Below, piece after piece: positions 1 to 4,737 of a stretch of 19,290 bases of DNA; the stretch's first letter is position 1; every line of letters starts with the position of its first letter. The notes below the pieces were generated by a model that saw nothing but the letters and a program-made list of their open reading frames with translations, did not search any database and was not told the origin of the DNA. Source of the DNA: Methanobacteriaceae archaeon (lineage in GTDB: Archaea > Methanobacteriota > Methanobacteria > Methanobacteriales > Methanobacteriaceae). The stretch is from contig WOYJ01000003.1 in the NCBI GenBank assembly GCA_011620845.1, positions 1 to 19,290 of the forward strand, in the 5' to 3' direction. A program made the translations under genes and the position numbers.

Positions 1-6
1 TCGCAT

Positions 7-32
7 AATGTACATAATATTAATGTAACATT
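7..32. repeat. Imperfect inverted repeat upstream of sufC
   Basis: The arms aatgtacat (7-15) and atgtaacatt (23-32) are complementary except for one extra base, and flank a short AT-rich centre. It lies about 60-85 bases before the sufC start, so it could be an operator for the Fe-S assembly genes. In AT-rich DNA such repeats also arise by chance, and the upstream context is cut off by the window edge. No clear BRE/TATA pair was identified for sufC. Confidence 0.25.
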
Positions 33-92
33 TTATTTTATTTCATAAAGATATGATTTAAAATTTAGTTAAAAAGATGGTGGTGGTTGAAA

Positions 93-851
93 TTGCTCCT
101 TGAAATAACAGATTTGGCCGTAGAAGTAGATAATAAAGAAATTTTGAAAGACATCGATTTGTACATAGATGAAGGCGAAACCCACGTACTTTTAGGGCCT
201 AATGGGTCGGGTAAAAGTACGCTATTTATGAGTATACTGGGTTTTCCCCAATACAACATAACCAGGGGAGAGATCATCTTCAAGGGAGAAGACATCACCC
301 ACCTGGACACCACAGAAAGGGTTAAAATGGGAATAGGTGTTAGTTTCCAGAACCCCCCTTCAATAAGAGGTGTAAAACTAATGGACCTCCTGAAAATCGA
401 ACATCATGAAGATGTTAAGGAGGAGTTAAGTCCGGAAATGACGGAACAGGCGAGTAAACTTAAATTTGATGAAAGATTCCTGGAAAGAGATGTGAATCTG
501 GGCTTTTCCGGTGGTGAAGTTAAAAGATCAGAAATATTACAACTCCTGGCCCAGAAACCCGACTTCATCATGTTTGATGAACCCGACTCCGGAGTGGATA
601 TCGAAAACGTGGAACTTCTGGCAGAGGAGATAAACACCCTACTTAATAAAGATAAGAAGCCAGGATTAAGAAAGAATTCTGGTTTACTCATCACCCATTT
701 AGGATATATTCTAAACTTCGTCACTGCAGACACCGCCCACGTGCTAATGGATGGCAGAATAGCCTGTTCAGGCAATCCCGATGAAATTTTAGAAGATGTT
801 AGGAAAGAAGGATTCAAAGGATGTGTTGAATGTTGCAATCCGATACACTGA
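93..851 (+). CDS. sufC: SufC-type Fe-S cluster assembly ABC ATPase
   Basis: Soluble ABC ATPase that works with SufB to build Fe-S clusters in the cytoplasm. Seen, numbered from the chosen start (252 aa): Walker A GPNGSGKST at 35-43, Q-loop SFQNPP near 84-89, signature GFSGGE near 137-142, Walker B IMFDEPDSGVD near 159-169, and the H-loop histidine in LLITHLG near 202. No membrane segment is present, as expected for SufC rather than a transporter. The C-terminus carries a cysteine cluster, GCVECC. Start choice: the Shine-Dalgarno-like GGTGGTGG at 79-86 abuts an upstream TTG at 87 but sits six bases before the TTG at 93, which gives a typical N-terminus MLLEITDL. The annotated start could still be 87. 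The gene overlaps sufB by 22 bases, so the two are translationally coupled. With no SufS, SufU or SufD nearby, this matches the minimal two-gene SUF-like system (SMS) of anaerobic archaea. Confidence 0.95.
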   Translation: MLLEITDLAVEVDNKEILKDIDLYIDEGETHVLLGPNGSGKSTLFMSILGFPQYNITRGEIIFKGEDITHLDTTERVKMGIGVSFQNPPSIRGVKLMDLLKIEHHEDVKEELSPEMTEQASKLKFDERFLERDVNLGFSGGEVKRSEILQLLAQKPDFIMFDEPDSGVDIENVELLAEEINTLLNKDKKPGLRKNSGLLITHLGYILNFVTADTAHVLMDGRIACSGNPDEILEDVRKEGFKGCVECCNPIH

Positions 852-2056
852 AGAAAAGAGCTCTTAAGGCCAGAGAAAAGAAAGCTACCCTAGGTAAGGA
901 TATAGAAATTGAAGAATTCGAAAAAGAAGAAACTGGTGAACATGAAGAAATGGAATCCCTGGAAGAACTTCCGGAAAAATATAAAAAAGACATACTTAAC
1001 GTGGGAGTTGAACCAAGCGGGACCGGTAGATCAGGTACATTCCTGCAGATCGACCAATCAGGAGTCTGCACCAACTGCCAGTCAGAATCCATAGAACTAA
1101 TGAACATGAAAGACGCATTAAAAAAACACGACTGGTTAAACGATTACATGTGGAAAGCTGTAGCAGTGGATACTGATAAATACACCGCTGAAACGGCTTT
1201 AAGAGAATCAGGCGGCTATTTCATCAGATCCTTACCTAATTCTAAGGAAATATTCCCAATCCAAGCCTGTATGTTTATTGGGGGTGCAGACGTAGCCCAG
1301 ACGGTCCATAATGTAATCATCGCCGAAGAAAATTCAGAACTACATATCATAACTGGCTGTGCCACTGGATCTGACATCCAGAGAGCCCTTCATGTAGGAG
1401 TTTCAGAGTTCTACCTTAAGAAAGGTGCGAAGATCACCTTCACCATGGTACATAACTGGGCGGAGGAGGTGGAGGTGAGACCCCGTACCGGTGTAATCTT
1501 AGGGGATGACTCCACTTATATCAATAATTACATTCTAACCAGTCCAGTCCGTACCATCCAGACTTACCCTACAGCTTACTGCCAGGGGGAAAACTCCAGA
1601 GCAGTGTTCCAGACAATCTTAAGTGGTAAGAAAGATTCCATCCTGGACACCGGTTCCCGTACCATACTTACCGGAAGGAATTCCAGTACCGAAATGGTTA
1701 CCCGTGCCGTGTCCAACGATGAATCACAGATCTATACTAGGGGACACTTATCCGGCCAATCACAGGAAGTGAAAGGACACCTGGAGTGTATGGGGCTGGT
1801 TTTATCGGATGATTCCATGATTTATTCAGTACCCGAACTGGAAGGTAGTGCTACCAACCTGGAACTGTCCCACGAAGCTGCGGTGGGTAAGATCGCCGAA
1901 GAAGAAGTTCAGTACCTGATGTCCCGTGGTTTAACTGAAGATGAAGCAGCTTCCATGATTGTCAGAGGATTCCTGAGTATGGATATAACTGGTCTTCCAC
2001 CGGAACTTGCTGCAGAGACCAAGAAGATGCTGGATCTGAGTTTACAGGGTATGTAA
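830..2056 (+). CDS. sufB: SufB/SufD-family Fe-S assembly scaffold
   Basis: Scaffold partner of SufC, 408 aa. The central beta-helix core typical of SufB/SufD runs from about residue 145 to 330 (ACMFIGGADVAQTVHNVI, then the repeats around HIITGCATG and FTMVHNW). GHLEC at 316-320 supplies Cys320, in the place of the key conserved SufB cysteine, and the C-terminal HEAAVGKI box (348-355) with its following helices is the SufC-binding end. An extra CxxC (Cys80, Cys83) and a charged, lysine/glutamate-rich N-terminus of about 50 residues precede the core. The length is shorter than bacterial SufB (about 480-500 aa), as usual for archaeal forms. The ATG start lies inside sufC. Since only one SufB/D gene is present, the scaffold is probably a homodimer (SufB2C2). 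A T-rich stretch after the stop (2071-2076) may end the transcript. Confidence 0.95.
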   Translation: MLQSDTLKKRALKAREKKATLGKDIEIEEFEKEETGEHEEMESLEELPEKYKKDILNVGVEPSGTGRSGTFLQIDQSGVCTNCQSESIELMNMKDALKKHDWLNDYMWKAVAVDTDKYTAETALRESGGYFIRSLPNSKEIFPIQACMFIGGADVAQTVHNVIIAEENSELHIITGCATGSDIQRALHVGVSEFYLKKGAKITFTMVHNWAEEVEVRPRTGVILGDDSTYINNYILTSPVRTIQTYPTAYCQGENSRAVFQTILSGKKDSILDTGSRTILTGRNSSTEMVTRAVSNDESQIYTRGHLSGQSQEVKGHLECMGLVLSDDSMIYSVPELEGSATNLELSHEAAVGKIAEEEVQYLMSRGLTEDEAASMIVRGFLSMDITGLPPELAAETKKMLDLSLQGM

Positions 2057-2064
2057 TCCCCCAT

Positions 2065-2073
2065 TTTATATTT
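2065..2073 (+). promoter_or_regulatory. Probable TATA box for fae
   Basis: TTTTATATT lies in the 61-base gap between the sufB stop and fae. An initiation point about 25 bases downstream, near 2090, would give a short leader of roughly 28 bases carrying the AGAGGTG ribosome site at 2105-2111. The upstream bases are C-rich rather than a purine BRE, so the match is partial. Confidence 0.4.
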
Positions 2074-2117
2074 TTTGTATCATTTTATGTATAAAAAATT
2101 TACAAGAGGTGTATTTT

Positions 2118-2615
2118 ATGTACTTAAATGGTGAAGCGTTGGTTGGCGAAGGAAATGAAGTAGCACATATAGATTTATTGATTGGAGATAAATCAGGCCC
2201 TATAGGGCAGGCCTTTGCAAATGCACTTACCAATCAGGTGGAAAAGCACACCCCACTTTTTGCAGTCATCGCCCCTAACCTGGTTTGCAAACCCATAACC
2301 ATGATAGTGCCTAAGGTCAGTATCAGGGGAATGGAGGATGCTGTGCGTAACTTCGGACCGGCCCAGAAATCTGTGGCCATGGCCGTGGCAGATTGTGTGG
2401 AAGAAGGCACCATCCCAGAAGGTGACGTAGAGGACCTGTGTATCATCGTCGGGGTTTTCATCCACCCGGCTGCAGAAGACAACGATAAAATTTACCGCTA
2501 CAACTACGAGGCAACCAAATTAGCAATAAGAAGGGCTATGAACCAGGAGCCATCAATAAAAGAGATTCTGGATAAAAAAGACAGTGCTGAGCATCCATTT
2601 TATGTGCAAAAATGA
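2118..2615 (+). CDS. fae: Formaldehyde-activating enzyme (Fae), stand-alone
   Basis: Condenses formaldehyde with tetrahydromethanopterin to methylene-H4MPT, joining formaldehyde (for example from the reverse ribulose monophosphate route) to the methanogenesis C1 carrier. The protein is 165 aa, the length of single-domain Fae. The N-terminal GEGNEVAHIDLLIG places a histidine at residue 17, the known catalytic residue, and GPIGQAFANAL and the central segment TPLFAVIAPNLVCKP are family hallmarks. Start choice: an in-frame GTG at 2109 lies inside the Shine-Dalgarno-like AGAGGTG (2105-2111), whereas ATG 2118 follows it by six bases and gives the His17 numbering, so 2118 is preferred. It is not fused to hexulose-6-phosphate synthase, unlike the Fae-Hps fusion common in methanogens, so a second Fae-type gene may exist elsewhere. 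Confidence 0.95.
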   Translation: MYLNGEALVGEGNEVAHIDLLIGDKSGPIGQAFANALTNQVEKHTPLFAVIAPNLVCKPITMIVPKVSIRGMEDAVRNFGPAQKSVAMAVADCVEEGTIPEGDVEDLCIIVGVFIHPAAEDNDKIYRYNYEATKLAIRRAMNQEPSIKEILDKKDSAEHPFYVQK

Positions 2616-2652
2616 GTAGTCCTATGTAAGATTGAGTAGTCCTATGTAAGAT
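2613..2652 (+). repeat. Perfect 20-bp tandem repeat beginning at the fae stop codon
   Basis: The unit tgagtagtcctatgtaagat occurs twice head to tail (2613-2632 and 2633-2652) without a mismatch. The first copy begins with the TGA stop of fae. It looks like a recent slippage duplication of the 3' untranslated region. Confidence 0.9.
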
Positions 2653-2740
2653 GAACAAATCATCTATTATATTATTTTTTTATCAAAAAATCGCTAATTT
2701 TAGAGGAAACAGTTTAAATAAGCAAGAAATAGCGTATTTA

Positions 2741-2764
2741 ATTAAAAAAGAAGATTTTTTTTAT
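2741..2764. terminator. A-run/T-run hairpin between convergent genes, possible two-way terminator
   Basis: A run of six A (2744-2749) and a run of T (2754-2762) can pair around a short GAAG-type centre, so each strand shows a weak hairpin plus a T-tract. It lies between fae (+) and the PRC-barrel gene (-) and includes the latter's stop codon. A further T7 tract at 2672-2678 is an additional candidate end for fae mRNA. Read by eye. Confidence 0.4.
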
Positions 2765-3030
2765 TCAGTGATGATTATGAACTCACCGACTTTTTCCACT
2801 TTTCCGAAGGGAACCAATAAAGTGTCTCCTTTCTTTTTAGCGCCTTTGACGTTGACGTTTCGGCCTTTGTCTACCCTGATAACTACATCTGTTATTTTAC
2901 CGGTTTTACCGTTGATTATTAGTTCATCGAGTTCACCGAGTATTCTTGCGTTGTTTGTAGCCACCTGGTAGCCCTTTATTTCACTCCAGACCTTCTCTTC
3001 CCCTTTAATTAATTTCCGTTCTTCAACCAC
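2761..3030 (-). CDS. Small PRC-barrel domain protein
   Basis: An 89-residue protein that is essentially one PRC-barrel (the small beta-barrel fold of the photosynthetic reaction-centre H subunit and RimM). Seen: the WSEIKGYQVAT.. start, the LGELDELIINGKTGKITDVVIRV core with its G-x-I-x-D-V-x-I pattern, a basic loop GRNVNVKGAKKKGD, then LVPFGKV and a final strand FIIITE. There is no signal or membrane segment. GTG start preceded by AGGGGTGAT at good spacing. It lies 11 bases after cobY, so the two probably share a transcript. Archaeal PRC-barrel proteins include RNA-processing-like and FtsZ/SepF-associated cell division proteins (CdpB group). The sequence alone does not decide the role. Confidence 0.8.
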   Translation of the reverse strand: MVEERKLIKGEEKVWSEIKGYQVATNNARILGELDELIINGKTGKITDVVIRVDKGRNVNVKGAKKKGDTLLVPFGKVEKVGEFIIITE

Positions 3031-3041
3031 TTATATCACCC

Positions 3042-3674
3042 CTAATTTATTGCCTGTTTGAAAGATTTAAACTCAAAATATTTCTCTAAGGATATTAGAT
3101 CTTCTGGACTATTAATATTTAACGCCAGCTCAAATTTCCTCAGTTCCAATACTTCCTCATCTTGTTGTGTGTTGTTTCTTCTTAATATATTTAATCCTGA
3201 AGGTACCATATCCCCCATTACAATATGTGGTTTCAGATTATATTGCCTGAAAAATTCCAGTGGCACAGCAACACACATGGCTGGTTTACCGCAGTTTCTA
3301 TATTCTGTAATTACCTCATCCAAAATTTCCCCTGTGATGAGGGGTAGATCTGCGGTTATGGTCACCAGGATATCGTCCTGGTTATTGGTTTTGGGGTCAT
3401 AAGTTGAGAGTTCCCCTATTAAAAATCTGAGATCGTTTACATAACCTTCCCCTGGGGTTTCTATAACTTTCATGCCGGATTTTCGGGCAAAATCCGTGGT
3501 GAGTGGTGTGTTTTTACTGGTGGCCACCACTAAATCATCCACTTCCCGGGACGACCCTAGGGCTTCGCAAACGTGCCTGATCATGGGCTTGCCCCGGACG
3601 GAAATCAGGGGTTTTTCACCCTTAAATCCCATCCGGGTTCCTTTACCACCGGCCATGATTACTGCAGTTACCAT
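3042..3674 (-). CDS. cobY: GTP:adenosylcobinamide-phosphate guanylyltransferase CobY
   Basis: Archaeal enzyme that activates adenosylcobinamide phosphate with GTP to AdoCbi-GDP, the step before lower-ligand attachment in cobamide synthesis. It replaces bacterial CobU. Seen in the 210-aa product: the nucleotidyltransferase loop MAGGKGTRMG at 7-16, then KPLISVRGKPMIRHV at about 21-35, the substrate-side segment ATSKNTPLT near 51, and ITADLPLITGEILDEV near 105-120 with the conserved D-x-P. The fold is that of MobA/IspD-type transferases. CobY is the best match by length and by the TSKNTPLT segment, with MobA-like as the alternative. ATG start preceded by TAGGGGAAAA. The neighbourhood of corrinoid-dependent MtrA and Mmp10 supports a cobamide role. 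Residues from about 165 onward (RRNNTQQDEEV..) are a less conserved tail ending in the usual NSPEDL box. Confidence 0.85.
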   Translation of the reverse strand: MVTAVIMAGGKGTRMGFKGEKPLISVRGKPMIRHVCEALGSSREVDDLVVATSKNTPLTTDFARKSGMKVIETPGEGYVNDLRFLIGELSTYDPKTNNQDDILVTITADLPLITGEILDEVITEYRNCGKPAMCVAVPLEFFRQYNLKPHIVMGDMVPSGLNILRRNNTQQDEEVLELRKFELALNINSPEDLISLEKYFEFKSFKQAIN

Positions 3675-3827
3675 ATTATTTTTCCCCTATTAGTCAGAAA
3701 AAAATTTTATTTAAAATCCTTCTTGAAAATTTAAAAAATCGTTATGTGTTATTTGTAGTTATAGCCCCATATTAAAGGTTTTTATTTAAATACCCTCAGT
3801 CATTTCAGTAACCAGGATACAGTTTAG

Positions 3828-3850
3828 TACATTTTGCTGACCAAAATGTA
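3828..3850. promoter_or_regulatory. Strong inverted repeat, candidate operator of the FMN-binding protein gene
   Basis: The arms tacattttg (3828-3836) and caaaatgta (3842-3850) are perfectly complementary over 9 bases with a 5-base centre. The right arm covers the purine-rich BRE position and touches the TATA stretch (3849-3860) of the gene starting at 3902, so a bound dimer would block TBP/TFB. No T-run follows, so it is unlikely to be a terminator. The 227-base gap from 3675 also serves cobY on the other strand. Confidence 0.6.
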
Positions 3851-3860
3851 TATTATATTA
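3849..3860 (+). promoter_or_regulatory. Probable BRE/TATA promoter of the FMN-binding protein gene
   Basis: TATATTATATTA preceded by caaaatg fits an archaeal promoter. Initiation about 25 bases downstream, near 3878, would leave a leader of about 24 bases with AGGGTGAT at 3891-3898 as ribosome site. Confidence 0.5.
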
Positions 3861-3901
3861 TTAAAACAAGTATGGTATGTAGAAAAGTTAAGGGTGATAG
3901 A

Positions 3902-4300
3902 ATGGTTTTAACTCAAGAGATGATGGATGCAATAGAAAAAAATAACATAGTTTGGCTGGCAACTGCCAGTACCGATGATGTACCTAACGTGGTTCCTATA
4001 GGACTGGCCAGACCATTAGATAGTGGAACAGTTTTGTTGGTAGCTAACTTCATGAACAAGACTTTTAAAAACCTTAAAGACAATCCCAAAGCATCAATAG
4101 CTGTTGGTAACGTATCAGAATGCCCATATCAGTTTAAAGGAGATGTGGAGATATATGAATCTGGTAAATATTTCGAAGATGCCGTCCAGTGGGCTAAAAG
4201 TGTTATGGCACAATTAAATCCCAAAGCCGCAGTCCTGCTCAAGGTTAATGAGATATATTCTGTACAACCAGGCCCAGATGCTGGTAAAAAGATAGAATGA
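3902..4300 (+). CDS. Pyridoxamine 5'-phosphate oxidase-like FMN-binding split-barrel protein
   Basis: A 132-residue protein of the flavin-binding split-barrel superfamily. Seen: NNIVWLATASTDDVPNVVPIGLARPLDSGTVLLV (about 12-45), the hallmark first half of PPOx-like folds in which substrate name-giving residues vary, then ANFMNKTFKNLKDNPKASIAVG, in which the N-K-T-x-K-N-L segment normally contacts the flavin phosphate. The C-terminal half ends with NEIYSVQPGPDAGKKIE. It resembles the small FMN-binding proteins of anaerobes. Cofactor (FMN or F420) and substrate cannot be read from the sequence, and true vitamin B6 oxidase activity is unlikely. Start choice: ATG 3902 follows AGGGTGAT, whereas the in-frame ATG at 3872 has no ribosome site and would lie near the predicted transcription start. 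Possibly controlled by the inverted repeat at 3828-3850. Confidence 0.8.
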   Translation: MVLTQEMMDAIEKNNIVWLATASTDDVPNVVPIGLARPLDSGTVLLVANFMNKTFKNLKDNPKASIAVGNVSECPYQFKGDVEIYESGKYFEDAVQWAKSVMAQLNPKAAVLLKVNEIYSVQPGPDAGKKIE

Positions 4301-4341
4301 ATTACTTAAGTTAATATCTGGCCTTAGGTTTATGACCTCCA

Positions 4342-4376
4342 GAGAGGGAACGGGTACAACTCGTTCTCTTTTTTTT
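4342..4376 (+). terminator. Hairpin and T8 terminator after the FMN-binding protein gene
   Basis: GAGAGGGAACG pairs with CGTTCTCTTTT, the outer pairs including G-T, and the helix runs directly into eight T (4369-4376). It lies 42 bases after the stop codon, the right place for the end of this single-gene transcript. Confidence 0.65.
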
Positions 4377-4442
4377 AACCAATAAAATATAACGATAGTT
4401 AAGAAATATAACGGTTAAAGATATAACATGTTCAGGAGATGC

Positions 4443-4517
4443 ATGTCAGAAGATAATAAATCAGAAGATAATAAGCCAACGAGATACAATCCAAAAAAAC
4501 AGCAAATCAGAAGGTGA
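4443..4517 (+). CDS. Possible 24-residue peptide upstream of the broken MoaD/ThiS gene
   Basis: ATG 4443, three bases after AGGAGA, opens a frame to TGA 4515-4517. The in-frame ATG at 4428 is an alternative. The product is highly charged (SEDNK repeated, then KPTRYNPKKQQIRR) and I do not recognise it. Its stop lies inside AAGGTGA, the ribosome site of the next gene, the arrangement of coupled genes. It may be a real mini-gene, a leader peptide, or the remnant of a longer gene that decayed with its neighbour. The flanking stretch 4377-4442 holds only AT-rich sequence with two aatataacg words and no clear feature. Confidence 0.3.
   Translation: MSEDNKSEDNKPTRYNPKKQQIRR
4446..4475 (+). repeat. 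15-bp tandem duplication inside the small ORF
   Basis: tcagaagataataaa (4446-4460) is followed at once by tcagaagataataag (4461-4475), identical but for the last base. It keeps the frame and doubles the peptide SEDNK. Confidence 0.85.
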
Positions 4518-4521
4518 AATC

Positions 4522-4737
4522 ATGAAAGTGAAAATTATAGATGGAATGGGAAATGATGAAGAGATAAACATCGAATCAGATGTATTAACTGGAAAAGAAC
4601 TGCTTGAGAAGTTAGATATCAATCTCTTGCAGCGGTGATAGAAAAAAATAATGTAAAATAATGTGATAGTTTCAGAAAGTGAAATATTAACCAGTGCAGA
4701 TAATATAAAAGTTTTAAATATGATCCACGGTGATTAA
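4522..4737 (+). pseudogene. Decayed MoaD/ThiS-like ubiquitin-fold sulfur carrier gene
   Basis: A good ribosome site (AAGGTGA) and ATG 4522 start a frame reading MKVKIIDGMGNDEEINIE, then TGKELLEKLDIN, the beta-grasp start of small MoaD/ThiS-type proteins, but it stops at 4636. The expected continuation is in the next frame from about 4623 (SLAAVIEKNNV) and then returns to the first frame at 4663 (VIVSESEILTSADNIKVLNM), ending IHGD at 4737. One missing base near 4621-4627 and an exact 10-bp duplication at 4645-4664 explain both shifts: removing one copy restores EKNNVIVSES. The functional C-terminal Gly-Gly is also lost (Gly-Asp). Its last codons run into the convergent mmp14 stop. Restored length would be about 69 residues, normal for the family. 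A sequencing artefact is less likely because there are three separate defects. Confidence 0.75.
4645..4664 (+). repeat. 10-bp tandem duplication that breaks the MoaD/ThiS-like gene
   Basis: aaaataatgt occurs twice in direct succession (4645-4654, 4655-4664). Deleting one copy rejoins the reading frame of the sulfur-carrier-like gene, so the duplication is the second inactivating lesion. Confidence 0.85.

Noticed and set aside
2613..2652. The 20-bp repeat as a mini CRISPR array or attachment site
   Set aside because: The two copies are directly adjacent without spacers, there are no Cas genes, and no integrase or mobile gene is near.
2651..2971. 106-codon open frame on the + strand after fae
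   Set aside because: Most of it is antisense to the PRC-barrel gene, which has a clear domain and ribosome site. The sequence (FFLAPLTLTFRPLST) is not protein-like.
3872..3901. Upstream ATG giving ten extra residues to the FMN-binding protein
   Set aside because: There is no ribosome site before it and it would lie at or before the probable transcription start; ATG 3902 follows AGGGTGAT.
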